Source: Tsuneonella aeria
Lineage (GTDB): Bacteria; Pseudomonadota; Alphaproteobacteria; Sphingomonadales; Sphingomonadaceae
Reading direction: 5' to 3'
Assembly: GCF_009827495.1 (NCBI RefSeq)
Contig: NZ_WTZA01000002.1
Coordinates: forward strand, 434,001-498,000
Length of the DNA stretch: 64,000 nucleotides
A program made the position numbers and the translations under genes. Below the pieces are notes generated by a model that saw only the letters and a program-made list of their open reading frames with translations, was not told the origin of the DNA and ran no database searches. Numbering within the stretch: position 1 is the stretch's first letter; the number at the start of each line of letters is the position of its first letter. This document shows, in pieces, positions 1 through 8,662 of the stretch.

Positions 1-2
1 GC

Positions 3-1136
3 AACAACTTGCGCTTGCAATCCAGCCTTTCGGGCACGGACCTCAGGAATGTGAGCGCGCGGGGCACCTTCCGGGGATCGCGCCTCAACATCACGAGCTT
101 CCGCGGCACCACGGGCGAAAGCGGCACCGTATCGGGCAGCGGGACAGTGGTGCTGGAGGACCTCGGCATCAGGGGTCCGCAGCTCGACATCCGCGCAGCG
201 GCGCGCAACGCGCGGATCCTCAATGCCAATGGCCTGACCGCCACCGTCACCGGCCCGCTCCGCATCGTGAGCGACGGCATCGGCGGCACCATCGCCGGGC
301 GTGTGCTGGTGGACCGCGCAAGCTGGCGGCTGGGCACCGCGGCGGCGGACCAGCGCCTGCCCCAGATCCGCACCCGGGAGATCAACCTCCCATATGACGT
401 TGCGCCGCGCGCGGTCGCCAGCCGGCCGTGGCGTTACCTGATCGATGCCCGCGCACCCAGCCGGATCGATGTCGACGGCATGGGCCTCGACAGCGAGTGG
501 GGCGGCACGATCCGCGTGCGCGGGACGACGGACGATCCGCGCCTTGGCGGGGAGGCGCGTGTGATCCGCGGCGATTACTCCTTCGCCGGGACGCGGTTCG
601 AGCTCACCCGCGGCATCATCCGGTTCGATGAAAGCACGCCGATCGACCCGCGCCTCGATATCCTTGCCGAGACGGAGGAGAACGGGCTGGCGGTGCAGGT
701 CAGCGTCCAGGGGAGCGCGCTGGCGCCGGAAATCGCGTTCTCTTCGACGCCCGCGCTGCCGGAAGAGGAGATTCTCGCCCGGCTGCTGTTCGGGGGCTCC
801 ATCACCGAACTGTCCGCCACAGATGTCCTGCAACTCGGCTCCGCGGTCGCTTCCCTGCGCGGCGGCGGCGGGATGGATCCGATCAACCAGCTGCGCACCG
901 CCATTGGGCTCGACCGCCTTCGCATCGTCAGCGCCGACCAGGCGCTGGGCCGCGGCACGGCCATCGCGCTGGGCAAGAACATCGGCCGGCGCTTCTACGT
1001 GGAGATCATCACCGACGGGCGCGGTTACAGCGCCACGCAGGGCGAGTTCCGCATCACGTCGTGGCTGTCGATCCTCGCCAGCATCTCAACCATCGGCCGC
1101 GAGTCGGTGGAAGTGCGGGCGCGCCGGGATTACTGA
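3..1136 (+). CDS. tamB: TamB C-terminal region (translocation and assembly module), 5' truncated by window edge
   Basis: The 377 visible residues are the C-terminal TamB/DUF490 domain of the very long inner-membrane-anchored protein that bridges to TamA in the outer membrane and helps insert outer-membrane proteins or move phospholipids. Recognisable features are the beta-rich stretch around DYSFAGTRFELTRGIIRFDE, the following PEEEILARLLFG block and the final strand-rich tail ending in RARRDY. The reading frame is open to the left edge, so the start lies outside; the tamA gene would be expected just upstream in sphingomonads. It ends before a strong hairpin shared with the convergent fasciclin gene. 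Identification of the family is firm; the exact substrate role is not something the sequence shows. Confidence 0.9.
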   Translation, partial: NNLRLQSSLSGTDLRNVSARGTFRGSRLNITSFRGTTGESGTVSGSGTVVLEDLGIRGPQLDIRAAARNARILNANGLTATVTGPLRIVSDGIGGTIAGRVLVDRASWRLGTAAADQRLPQIRTREINLPYDVAPRAVASRPWRYLIDARAPSRIDVDGMGLDSEWGGTIRVRGTTDDPRLGGEARVIRGDYSFAGTRFELTRGIIRFDESTPIDPRLDILAETEENGLAVQVSVQGSALAPEIAFSSTPALPEEEILARLLFGGSITELSATDVLQLGSAVASLRGGGGMDPINQLRTAIGLDRLRIVSADQALGRGTAIALGKNIGRRFYVEIITDGRGYSATQGEFRITSWLSILASISTIGRESVEVRARRDY

Positions 1137-1149
1137 CTGCAGAATAACT

Positions 1150-1183
1150 GACCCCCGGCGCGGTTTTCGCCGCGCCGGGGGTC
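1150..1183. terminator. Strong hairpin between convergent tamB and fasciclin genes
   Basis: A perfect 14-bp GC-rich inverted repeat (positions 1150-1163 against 1170-1183, loop TTTTCG) lies 13 nt after the tamB stop and 20 nt before the end of the convergent gene. There is no clear T-tract on either side, so it may act as a bidirectional stabilising or terminating hairpin rather than a classic intrinsic terminator. Confidence 0.65.
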
Positions 1184-1202
1184 GTGTGATTACGCGAGGC
1201 GA

Positions 1203-1778
1203 TCAGGTGCCCGTGACGGGCTCCGCGGATTTCACCAGGCCATCCATGGGGAGCACCACCCCGTTGCTCGCGATAATGCCGGCACCATCGATCGTCGCGC
1301 GTTCACCGTTCGCGCCGGCCACGGTAATCGTGTCGCCGGCTTGCGAGAACGTCACCGCGCTATCGGCCAGGGTGCGCATGGTAACGGGCCCCTGCTTCTG
1401 CGCGATCGCCTGGGCAATCGCTTCGGTGGTGAGGTGGCCCGGGATCATGTGGCCACGCAGGATGGCTACGAGCTCGGCCCGGTGCGCCGGGTCCGTCAGC
1501 GCCTTGCCCGGTTCCCCAAGCGCGGCGAACGCCCGGTCATCCGGCGCCAGAAGGGTGTAGCTGCCGGGCCCGTCGAACACGTCGCCCAGCCCCGATTCCG
1601 ACAGCGCGCCCGCAACCGTCGTGAGGTTGGGCGCATCGCCGATGGCAGCCGCCAGCGTGCGCTGGGCGGTCTCGGTGGTCTGGGCCGCGGGCGCCGTCTT
1701 CGCATCATCGGAACAGGCCGCCAGCGATGCCAGGAGGGCGAGGGCGGTTGCCGCGGTAAAAGGTTTCAAATCACGCAT
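1203..1778 (-). CDS. Fasciclin (FAS1) domain lipoprotein
   Basis: This 191-residue protein starts with a lipoprotein signal peptide whose lipobox LAAC places the lipidated cysteine at residue 22. Residues of about 55-190 form one FAS1 domain, with the H1-like motif YTLLAPDDRAFA and the H2-like motif ASNGVVLPMDGLV. FAS1 domains mediate weak adhesion or binding in many bacteria, so a cell-envelope location is expected but the ligand is unknown. The start is supported by GAGGAGG 5 nt upstream. The gene lies 10 nt after the end of the Gly/Asn-rich secreted protein gene on the same strand, so the two are probably cotranscribed. Confidence 0.85.
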   Translation of the reverse strand: MRDLKPFTAATALALLASLAACSDDAKTAPAAQTTETAQRTLAAAIGDAPNLTTVAGALSESGLGDVFDGPGSYTLLAPDDRAFAALGEPGKALTDPAHRAELVAILRGHMIPGHLTTEAIAQAIAQKQGPVTMRTLADSAVTFSQAGDTITVAGANGERATIDGAGIIASNGVVLPMDGLVKSAEPVTGT

Positions 1779-1788
1779 CCGCGCCTCC

Positions 1789-2901
1789 TCAAGTCAGTAA
1801 CTGGATCGCGGCCTGGATCAGCTGCGTGGTGGGATCGACCTGGTAAACATACCCGTCGGCATAGCGGTAATACGCGTCCGGTCCGTCAACGTACCGGTCG
1901 CGGTAGCTGTAGGGCACGTTATAGACATCGTACCCCAGCGGCATCCGCTGCCCCACCGCGAACTGGTCACCCGTCAGCAAGGCCGCGATCGCGGTGATTG
2001 CATCGGTCTGCGGATCGACGCGGTAGAACACGTCATCGGCATAGCGATAGCCGTTCGAGGGGCCGAGATTGTAGTAATCGACGTAGTAGTCCGGCACCGG
2101 ATAGGGATCGTAGTAATCCGGCCACGGCTGGCCCACCGACAACGCCCCGCCCAGCAGCGGCAGGTATCCCAGCACCGAACCGGTGTTGTTCATCCGATAG
2201 AGGTAGCCGTTGTCGTAATAGTACCGGCCATCGCCGATGCCGGAATAACCGAACCACGACGGGCTGTAATAATCGTCGCGCCATTCAGCGTAGCGGTCGC
2301 GCGCCAGTCCGGGCGGGGTGCAGCCGTTGTTCTTCTTGGCGAGGCCCGGGGGGCAGCCCTGGATCAGCCCGACGTTCACGTCACGGTCGAGGGCGACGTA
2401 GCGCACCCGCTCGCGGTTGCCGTCACGATCGCGGTCGCGATCGATGCGGACGTCCGAACCGCAGTCGGCACGGGCATTCCCCACACCGTTATTGCCCTGA
2501 TTGCCGTTATTGCCGTTGCCACGGTTCGCGGACGCGTTCTGCCCGCGTTCGGCCTGGCGGACGGCCTTGTCGGCCTTCGCGGGGCGGTCCGCATTGCCGT
2601 TCCCGCGTGAAGCCTGCTCGCGCGCGGCAGGCCCGCGCTCAGCCTTGGCATGCCGCTCCGCAGGGCCGCGGTCGGGCGCGTTACCCCGGGCCTTTGCCGG
2701 TCCGCCGCGCTCGGCTTTGGCATCGCCGCCGCCGCCCTTGCTGTTGCCGTTACCGTTACCGTTTCCGCCGCCTTGCTGCGGTCCGGCTGCGGCGCCTTTA
2801 CCGTTGCCGCCGCCATTGCCCCGGCCGTTGTCGGGCTGAGCGAACGCGGTACCGGCGGCGAGCGAGACGATTGCGGCGCCGATCAGAATCTTGCGCATCA
2901 T
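1789..2901 (-). CDS. Secreted Gly/Asn-rich protein with RcnB-like tail
   Basis: From the chosen start (AAGGAGATCA then ATG) this is 370 residues. A signal peptide of about 20 residues ends in TAFA, followed by roughly 110 residues of low-complexity Gly, Asn, Lys and Ala sequence and then a folded Tyr/Asp-rich part. The motif PPGLAKK and a second PPGLAR resemble RcnB-type periplasmic proteins common in sphingomonads. Two similar units reading YRYAD..Y.VDP.T lie near the C terminus. The reading frame stays open upstream to 3330, but that extension overlaps the lysozyme gene and lacks a signal peptide. Function is unknown; an envelope or metal-stress role would be inference. Confidence 0.7.
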   Translation of the reverse strand: MMRKILIGAAIVSLAAGTAFAQPDNGRGNGGGNGKGAAAGPQQGGGNGNGNGNSKGGGGDAKAERGGPAKARGNAPDRGPAERHAKAERGPAAREQASRGNGNADRPAKADKAVRQAERGQNASANRGNGNNGNQGNNGVGNARADCGSDVRIDRDRDRDGNRERVRYVALDRDVNVGLIQGCPPGLAKKNNGCTPPGLARDRYAEWRDDYYSPSWFGYSGIGDGRYYYDNGYLYRMNNTGSVLGYLPLLGGALSVGQPWPDYYDPYPVPDYYVDYYNLGPSNGYRYADDVFYRVDPQTDAITAIAALLTGDQFAVGQRMPLGYDVYNVPYSYRDRYVDGPDAYYRYADGYVYQVDPTTQLIQAAIQLLT

Positions 2902-2984
2902 TGATCTCCTTTGCGCAGACAAACGGGGCGTTAGGCGAGTCGGTTCCATGAACCCTGCACAACGATTCGCAGGGGGCGCGCGCT

Positions 2985-3575
2985 TTATTCTCCGCGGTAG
3001 AGCGCGGCTTCGGCCGCGCGGCGGCGGGAAAGGCCCCGCATGACGCGTCCCCCGGCGCGGTTCCAGCGCGCGAACTCCGTTGCCGCCCCTGCATGGTCCC
3101 CCGCGACATGGCGACGTTTCAGGGTCGCCCTGCCGATCGCGCCGGTGTTGTAGTGAAAGCTGACGAGCGCATCGAACTGCGCCTGCGTGGTGGGTGCGTC
3201 GCCGATCGCACGCGAGACGTCGGCGGCATAGCGGGCGAGGTCCGAAGCCAGGCGCGCGTCGCATTGTTCGCGGGTCCAGACGGTTCCCGCCACGATGTCG
3301 GGGCCGGTCGCGCCCCAGCCGATCGTCCACGGCGCGTCGCCGGTGCCGGGGTCGGGATACGCCTCGATCATGCCATCAGGCCGGAGCTTGCCCAACCCCT
3401 CGAACGCCTGGATCAGCGCGACGCCGCGTTCCGACAACGTGGAGGGGCTGTCGGGGGAAGCTGGTCCGGCGTGCTGCGCCGCATCGATGGCGCGGTCCAG
3501 CGCGCGCACTTCCGAAGGCCGGAATCCGCGTCCGAGCATACGGCGAACGGCGTCGAAAATGGACTTGCGGTGCAT
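2985..3575 (-). CDS. Glycoside hydrolase family 24 lysozyme
   Basis: The 196-residue protein is a phage-type (T4-like) lysozyme that would cleave the glycan strands of peptidoglycan. The catalytic triad is visible as Glu59 in the sequence IQAFEG, Asp75 in AYPDP and Thr84 in TIGWG, and the C-terminal half carries the usual FDALVSFHYNTG block. Start is placed at the ATG after AGAGGCCCGCC; a longer frame exists upstream but overlaps the gene remnant region. No signal peptide is seen. No other phage genes surround it, so it looks like a domesticated or solitary lysozyme rather than part of a prophage. Confidence 0.85.
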   Translation of the reverse strand: MHRKSIFDAVRRMLGRGFRPSEVRALDRAIDAAQHAGPASPDSPSTLSERGVALIQAFEGLGKLRPDGMIEAYPDPGTGDAPWTIGWGATGPDIVAGTVWTREQCDARLASDLARYAADVSRAIGDAPTTQAQFDALVSFHYNTGAIGRATLKRRHVAGDHAGAATEFARWNRAGGRVMRGLSRRRAAEAALYRGE

Positions 3576-3690
3576 GGCGGGCCTCTTGTGCAGGAACGGG
3601 GGGAGGGGGGCCCGATAGTGCAGCACCCGGGTTGTAGGACAATGGTTTCGCGGTGGCGCGGCATCGTGGCGCTTCAGCCGCAATGCCTAG

Positions 3691-3897
3691 GATTCCCAAA
3701 AAGGCGCATTCCGCATGGTGATGACCGAGGCGTGCATCCACGTCGCCGACGTGCACGACCGCATGCCGGTGATCCTCAAGCGCGGCGACTGGACCGACTG
3801 GCTCGACGGCGTCCCCGACGACGCGGGCCTGCTCTGCCGGCCCTATCCAGACATGATCGCAGTGGAGCGAACCGCGCAGCGTTGGAGCGGCGCGTGA
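3691..3897 (+). pseudogene. C-terminal remnant of a SRAP-family (YedK/HMCES) peptidase gene
   Basis: The open frame from just after a stop at 3688 to 3897 encodes a stretch typical of the C-terminal third of SOS-response-associated peptidases, which form DNA-protein crosslinks at abasic sites. Telling words are VADVHDRMPVIL, DWTDWLDG and LCRPYPDMIAVERT. The catalytic N-terminal cysteine and the whole first half are absent and no start with a ribosome binding site is visible, so this is read as a deletion remnant. It is followed in the same frame by an XRE-type fragment. Confidence 0.65.
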
Positions 3898-3969
3898 GGC
3901 GGCGGCGCCAAGACCGCGCTTCTGCTCAATGCGCGGGCCCGGGCCAAAGCTGGTCGCGAGTTATGGTTC

Positions 3970-4155
3970 GTGCTGGGGACGGGGGCACGCGCCCGCGCCG
4001 GGCTCAAGCAGGCCGAACTCGCCGAGCGCATGGGCACCAGCCAGAGCGCCGTAGCGCGACTGGAGAGCGGTAAGGGGCGGCCGTCGGTGGCGACGTTGGA
4101 GAAGCTGGCGCAGGCGACGGGCAGCAAGCTGAGGATTGCCCTTGAGGCCGCGTGA
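3970..4155 (+). CDS. Small XRE/HigA-type helix-turn-helix protein, possibly N-terminally truncated
   Basis: Sixty-one residues encode an XRE DNA-binding domain of the kind found in HigA-like antitoxins: AELAERMGTSQSAVARLESG is the helix-turn-helix and VATLEKLAQATGSKLRI the usual C-terminal helix. The frame is open upstream to the stop of the SRAP remnant at 3897, with residues that could be a decayed N-terminal part. The assumed start is a GTG without a convincing ribosome binding site, and no toxin gene is adjacent. It may therefore be a fragment of a former antitoxin rather than a working regulator. Confidence 0.5.
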   Translation: MLGTGARARAGLKQAELAERMGTSQSAVARLESGKGRPSVATLEKLAQATGSKLRIALEAA

Positions 4156-4288
4156 AGCGGCAGAAAACCGGCCTAATCCCGCGCAACGGATGGACGCCAG
4201 AACAGGTGCGAAACCTCATGGCGAGCGAGCCCCCACCGGGCCGCGGCGCAGGCGGGCGGGCTTGCCGCGTCGGCGATCCGGGGCCGTG

Positions 4289-4774
4289 CTATAGCCCGGT
4301 GCTGAGCAGCGCGAGGGCCTGGGCCAGCGCGGTATCGGTGTCCTCCGCCTCCTGCGCCATGCGCGACAGCGCGGTGTCCGCATCCTTCTTGCCCAGCTTG
4401 CGGGCGAGGGCGATGGCCGTTTCGTAGCTCACCCGCTGCGATTGCTTGCCCTTCCGCAGTGCACCGGCGATCGCAATGTCGCGCAAGGGGCCGCGCGCGA
4501 TGGTCTCGGCATCGTTGTCGGCATCGTCGAGGATCGCGCGTAGCCAGATGTTCTCCGTGTCTCCGGCGTCGGCATCGAGCGTGCCGAGCGCCTGCGTCAG
4601 TGCGTCGCGCTGCCGGGCGCTGCGGTCCTCGTCCTCGGCAACGATCGTGCGCAGGGCGTCGTCGGCGAGATTGCCTTGCACCGTACCGAGCCGTTCCACC
4701 ATCGCCCGTTCGCCGTCGTGCAGGTCCTGCAAGGCCATCACCAGCAGATCGCGTGTTGTTTCGACTTCGGCCAT
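4289..4774 (-). CDS. DUF892 (YciF-like) ferritin-like stress protein
   Basis: This 161-residue all-helical protein matches the ferritin-like DUF892/YciF family, with the typical opening ETTRDLLVMALQDLHDGE and a second helical pair around residues 85-150. Family members are induced by general stress; their metal chemistry is not well established. The start follows AAGGACAAAC, and the longer upstream frame has no added support. It lies divergently 204 nt from the CBS-domain gene, another small protein typical of stress regulons, but no shared promoter motif was identified. Confidence 0.8.
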   Translation of the reverse strand: MAEVETTRDLLVMALQDLHDGERAMVERLGTVQGNLADDALRTIVAEDEDRSARQRDALTQALGTLDADAGDTENIWLRAILDDADNDAETIARGPLRDIAIAGALRKGKQSQRVSYETAIALARKLGKKDADTALSRMAQEAEDTDTALAQALALLSTGL

Positions 4775-4978
4775 GTTTGTCCTTTCGATGCTCGCCCTCA
4801 GATCAACGCCCGGCACCGGGAAATGTCCCGCGACCCGGTCAGGCCGTGATCCTGGACTCCTGAACTCGGAAGAGGGGCGAGACTGACGGTGCGGTGATCG
4901 CGCAGTGCAGGAACGCCTGCCCCGGCATGGCCGTTGGCGCAGGGTACCCTCCCGCTCCCACTTGAAAGGATCGCAGCG

Positions 4979-5386
4979 ATGACCGCCATTTCACAGATCA
5001 TGACCGCCAATCCCCAGGCCGCCCAGGCGGGCGACAGCCTGCGCACGGTGGCCCAGGCCATGCAGCAGGGCGATTTCGGCTCCATGCCGGTGGTCGACGG
5101 GGGGCGCCTTGCCGGCGTCGTCACCGATCGCGACATCGCCGTGCGGGGAGTGGCGCAGGGACTTTCCAGCGACGAGCCCGTATCGCGCGTGATGACGGCC
5201 GAGCCGGTCTGTGTCGGACCCGACTGCGATCTGCAGGAAGCCGCCCAGTTGATGCAGGAAAAGCAAATCCGCAGGCTCTACGTCACCGAGAACGATTCGC
5301 TGGTTGGTGTCGCTGCGCTGGCGGACGTGGTTGCGGCTGCGGGTGATGAGCTTAGCGGCGAAACGATCGAGAAAATCTCCCAATAA
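4979..5386 (+). CDS. Tandem CBS-domain protein
   Basis: The 135-residue protein consists almost wholly of two CBS domains (about residues 8-57 and 72-125), which bind adenine nucleotides and usually sense energy state. The domain cores VVTDRDIAVRGVAQG and VGVAALADVV are visible. The start is set by GAAAGGA 8 nt upstream of ATG. No catalytic or membrane domain is fused, so the regulated partner cannot be told from the sequence; single-gene CBS pairs of this kind are widespread in alphaproteobacteria. Confidence 0.85.
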   Translation: MTAISQIMTANPQAAQAGDSLRTVAQAMQQGDFGSMPVVDGGRLAGVVTDRDIAVRGVAQGLSSDEPVSRVMTAEPVCVGPDCDLQEAAQLMQEKQIRRLYVTENDSLVGVAALADVVAAAGDELSGETIEKISQ

Positions 5387-5524
5387 GCGGCTGCATGTCT
5401 GCCCCGTGCCGCGCGGACATTGACTTCGCGCGGCACGGAGTAGAGGCGGTCGTTCGTCGATTGGCGGGAGCGGTTCGCAGGGCTGGCGGTGCTTGCCGCG
5501 CGGCTTGCGCTAAACCACCGTTTC

Positions 5525-6421
5525 ATGAGAAGAATTCGCACCGCGCAGATCGCCGTTCCGATCGCCTTGCTGGCGTCCGCTGCCACGGCGGGCGCAGATG
5601 ACACGGCATCTGATGACGCCGCTGCCGAAGCCGGCGATCCCATCGTCGTGTCAGGGATCGCCCAGCAGGAAGAACGGCTGGAAGACTTCGCGACCCAGCT
5701 TTCCGAAGCCGATCCGACATCGCCCATCGCGCTCTATGAACCGGGGCAATACTGTCCGGGCGTGGTGGGCCTTTCGCCGGTGTGGAACCAGGAGATTGCA
5801 CGGCGCATGCGCGAGGTCGCCCAGGCGACGGGAATCAAGCCCGCGCAGGGCGCGTGTCGGACCAGCGCCCTGGTCCTGTTCGGCAACAACCGCCGCGAGC
5901 TGCTGCGCCAGTTCCAGGCGATGCATCCCGAATACTTCACGGAACTGACGGGCGAACGGATCGATTTCCAGGGCCGCGAGGCGCCGGTGATGGCGTGGAA
6001 ACTGCTCGCCCGGCTCGACCGCGATGGAAAGCCGATCCAGGTGAATGGCGATGGCATCCAGGTAGTCGAGGTCAACAGCGGCATGTCGCGCACGGCGGCC
6101 GCGACGCGCCCGATCATCGCGATGTCGGTGGTGCTGATCGATCGCAGTGCGATCCGGGGGCTGAATACGCGGCAGATCGCCGACTATGCACTGATGCGCA
6201 GCGTGACCGATACCGATCCGGCGCGGGTCAAGGCGAGCGTCGCGCCCACGATCCTGAAGGTAGTCGACGCGCCGGAAGGGAGCGAAACGCCGCTATCGCT
6301 CACCAGCTGGGACTTCGCTTACGTGAAAAGCCGGTACGCGGTGAACCGATGGAGCCTGGGCCCATCGCAGATGGCCTCGATCCGCGCCGGGATGAAGCAT
6401 AACCTCCAGGCCGGGGAATAG
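5525..6421 (+). CDS. Conserved hypothetical secreted protein
   Basis: From the ATG at 5525 this is 298 residues with a plain signal peptide (MRRIRTAQIA then a hydrophobic core ending in TAGA). I recognise no catalytic domain. The mature part begins with an acidic linker and contains two conspicuous cysteines, in GQYCPG and QGACRT, that could form a disulfide in the periplasm. The C-terminal half has mixed alpha/beta character. A frame extension to 5489 exists but spoils the signal peptide. No neighbour suggests an operon. Confidence 0.6.
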   Translation: MRRIRTAQIAVPIALLASAATAGADDTASDDAAAEAGDPIVVSGIAQQEERLEDFATQLSEADPTSPIALYEPGQYCPGVVGLSPVWNQEIARRMREVAQATGIKPAQGACRTSALVLFGNNRRELLRQFQAMHPEYFTELTGERIDFQGREAPVMAWKLLARLDRDGKPIQVNGDGIQVVEVNSGMSRTAAATRPIIAMSVVLIDRSAIRGLNTRQIADYALMRSVTDTDPARVKASVAPTILKVVDAPEGSETPLSLTSWDFAYVKSRYAVNRWSLGPSQMASIRAGMKHNLQAGE

Positions 6422-6519
6422 GGCGGCTCCCCTTCGGCTGGGGATGACTGCGCGCGCGGGCTGGAACCGCCGGCGAAGCTGTGTGCTTAACCAAGGCACA
6501 CATACCATAGGTTCAATTT

Positions 6520-7083
6520 ATGCTCGAACACGTCCCCGCCTTTCTCGGCCGCCTGCTCAAGAACGTCCGCGCCGGCCATGGCAAGCTCACCGTCGCGAAG
6601 ATCGGCGGGCCCGATACGATGAATGCGGGCGGCTTCACGCTTACCAGCCCTGCTTTCGAGGATGGGGAGGAACTCGATCCAATGTTCACGGCGGACGAGG
6701 AGGATGCCTGCGCCCCTCCGCTCGCGTGGACTGCACCGCCCTCCGGCACGCGCGCGCTGGTGCTGATTGTGGAGGATCCCGACGCCCCGGGGCCGGAACC
6801 CCTCGTTCACCTGCTGGGCTGGGGGTTCGACGTCGGGCCCGGCGACCTTTTCGAAGGGGACGACCCGCCGTTCGTCGGCCTCAATTCCCACCAGCAGGCC
6901 GGCTGGCTCCCCCCCGACCCGCCGAGCGGTCATGGCAGCCACGATTACGTGTTCCAGATGTTCGCGCTCGATCGGCCGGTCGATCTGCCTCCCGGGAAGG
7001 GTCGCGACGCGCTGATCGAGGCGATGCAGGGCCATGTCCTGGCCGCCGCGGTGCTTACCGGCACCTATGCGCGGGAAGGCTAG
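6520..7083 (+). CDS. YbhB/YbcL family Raf-kinase-inhibitor-like (PEBP) protein
   Basis: The 187-residue protein belongs to the bacterial phosphatidylethanolamine-binding-protein-like family. The core signatures are FTLTSPAFEDG near residue 35, PPLAWTAPPSGTRALVLIVEDPDAPG in the middle (read here in parts) and the HDYVFQMFALD block toward the C terminus, where a small ligand pocket forms. The biochemical role of bacterial members is unsettled. It has no signal peptide and seems monocistronic or joined to the following lipoprotein gene, which begins at its 3' end. Confidence 0.85.
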   Translation: MLEHVPAFLGRLLKNVRAGHGKLTVAKIGGPDTMNAGGFTLTSPAFEDGEELDPMFTADEEDACAPPLAWTAPPSGTRALVLIVEDPDAPGPEPLVHLLGWGFDVGPGDLFEGDDPPFVGLNSHQQAGWLPPDPPSGHGSHDYVFQMFALDRPVDLPPGKGRDALIEAMQGHVLAAAVLTGTYAREG

Positions 7084-7693
7084 TTCCGTGCCCCCGCCGA
7101 TCGTTCCGCTGGCCGGGCTGCTGCTGGCCGCGGCCTGTTCCTCTCCCGAGCCTGCGGCCCAGCCCGACGAAGCGCCCCGGGGTGAGCCGGCGACGGTAAC
7201 GCCGGCGCCACGCGAACCTGACGCCGCGGCCACTGTCCCGCCGGCCAGCGATGCAGCGGACTCGGCGGCGAACGTGCTAACCCTGGAGGGTCTCGGTGAT
7301 CTCCTCATCGGGCGCCCGGTCCCTGCCGACAGCAGCTTCGCCAGCCGCGGCGCGCAAGTCCCCGGGACGGATTGCCGGACGATGACGTCCCGCAGCTATC
7401 CCGATGTCTATGCGCTGATACAAGACGGGCAGGTACGACGGGTGACTGTTGCCGGTGATTCGCCCGTGACGCTCGCGGGAGGGATCGGAGTTGGCGCGAC
7501 CGAAGCGGCGGTTGAAGCAGCCTATCCGGGTCTCGTTGAAGACGCGCACGAATATGTCGCGGCGCCGGGCAAATATCTGACGCAGCCGGGCAGCGGCGCG
7601 CGCCTCCGTTTCGAAATTGACAGCGACCGCCGCGTCTCCGCAATCCATGCCGGTCTCATGCCGCAGCTTGGCTATGTCGAAGGATGCGCGTGA
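7067..7693 (+). CDS. Predicted lipoprotein of unknown function
   Basis: With an ATG at 7067 the product is 208 residues: a charged start (MRGK), a hydrophobic stretch and the lipobox AAAC. A GTG at 7088 giving 201 residues is equally plausible and avoids the 17-nt overlap with the upstream gene. After a Pro/Ala/Glu-rich linker, the second half from about residue 85 is a compact domain with TDCRTMTSRSYPDVYALIQDG and a final cysteine pair region, suggesting an envelope-anchored protein. No recognised family could be assigned by eye. Confidence 0.6.
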   Translation: MRGKASSVPPPIVPLAGLLLAAACSSPEPAAQPDEAPRGEPATVTPAPREPDAAATVPPASDAADSAANVLTLEGLGDLLIGRPVPADSSFASRGAQVPGTDCRTMTSRSYPDVYALIQDGQVRRVTVAGDSPVTLAGGIGVGATEAAVEAAYPGLVEDAHEYVAAPGKYLTQPGSGARLRFEIDSDRRVSAIHAGLMPQLGYVEGCA

Positions 7694-7762
7694 ACCGCCG
7701 TCCTGCCATGGCGCGAACGAAAGAGTGTTTGACGGCGGCCTGGGCGCATCGCAGTAAAAGCG

Positions 7763-8062
7763 ATGCCTAAAGCTCCGCCCGAAGTCGTGACCGCCCAGGC
7801 CCTGTGGCTCGATAGCTGGCAATTGGGCTGGGACATCGCGGAAGTCGTGTGGCTGCGGTCCTGCCGACTGGTGAGCGGGGGCCCGCAGGCCCGGCGCGAA
7901 AGTCACCGCATGGTCACGGAAAAGATCGCCGCTTGCATGATGTTCTGGCCCGCGATGGCGCGCGGCGGGCTTCCCCTGTCACCGGAGGCCTTCGGCGCCC
8001 GGGCGCTTGCCCATTACGCGGAGCCCGTGCGGCGCAACCAGCGCCGCCTGCGCGGCACCTGA
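7763..8062 (+). CDS. Small conserved hypothetical protein
   Basis: The 99-residue product begins at an ATG after GTAAAAGCG and ends before a convergent gene. It is helical, with HRMVTEKIAACMMFWPAMA and a C-terminal ALAHYAEPVRRNQRRL segment that look like conserved alpha-proteobacterial phasin-sized proteins, but no domain can be named confidently. No signal peptide or membrane segment is present. Codon use is like that of its neighbours, which supports a real gene. Confidence 0.55.
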   Translation: MPKAPPEVVTAQALWLDSWQLGWDIAEVVWLRSCRLVSGGPQARRESHRMVTEKIAACMMFWPAMARGGLPLSPEAFGARALAHYAEPVRRNQRRLRGT

Positions 8063-8083
8063 AACCGCGCGCGTTGCAGGGCC

Positions 8084-8548
8084 TTAGCGCACGGCCAGCG
8101 CAGCCGCGACGTCGATGATCCGCGGACCGGGCTGCGTCTCTGCGACGGGTTGCGCGGCATCCGGCCCCGGCGTTTCGGTTTCCGCCTGGACGGGCAGTAC
8201 GGCCGGCTCGATCACCGAAAGCGCGGGTTCGGGTTCGATCGGGCCGGGTTCGCCGGGCGGAGGGAATTCTTCACGCCAGCCGAAACGCGCTTGCGCGTAG
8301 AGGCCGCGGGTGGACAGCTCGCCCGCCTCGATCCGGCCCTCGGGCGTGGTCATGGCGTAGTGATCGGGCAGGTGCGCCGTCTGCACCGTTCCCGTGAACG
8401 GGGCCGGGTGATCCACCGTCTGACTGGCGAGGCCGTGCGTACCGATTCCGCCTTGCTGAATGGGGCGCGTATCGATCGTGGCGCCGCTTACGACCCCCGT
8501 GATGGAGGCGAACGCGCACGCGCCCAGAAACAGGGGCGTTACTTTCAT
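8084..8548 (-). CDS. Hypothetical exported proline-rich protein
   Basis: The 154-residue protein has a short hydrophobic N-terminal segment (MKVTPLFLGACAFASITGVVSG) compatible with a signal peptide, then a central region ending in GLYAQARFGWREEF and a Pro/Glu/Ala-rich C-terminal third. The start is placed at the ATG after GGAGCCAGTCCG; an ATG 21 nt farther out would lengthen it by seven residues. No family is recognised. Confidence 0.5.
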   Translation of the reverse strand: MKVTPLFLGACAFASITGVVSGATIDTRPIQQGGIGTHGLASQTVDHPAPFTGTVQTAHLPDHYAMTTPEGRIEAGELSTRGLYAQARFGWREEFPPPGEPGPIEPEPALSVIEPAVLPVQAETETPGPDAAQPVAETQPGPRIIDVAAALAVR

Positions 8549-8662
8549 CGGACTGGCTCCGGCATGCAATGTCTTTGCCGGAACAATGCTTTGCGCCGCG
8601 GTGGCGTTCCCGAAGGCAAATCGCGGATGGCGGCGGCGCGCGCACCGCTTTAGGATAGCGCC

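Noticed and set aside
2902..3330. Upstream extension of the Gly/Asn-rich protein gene
   Set aside because: It overlaps the lysozyme coding region and removes the clear signal peptide and its ribosome binding site.
2985..3575. Prophage signature from the lysozyme
   Set aside because: No phage structural, holin or integrase genes are near; a single lysozyme is not evidence of a prophage.
4152..4427. Open frame overlapping the XRE stop (ATGA-like GTGA)
   Set aside because: Its C-terminal two thirds lies opposite the DUF892 gene and is shadow-like; no conserved sequence.
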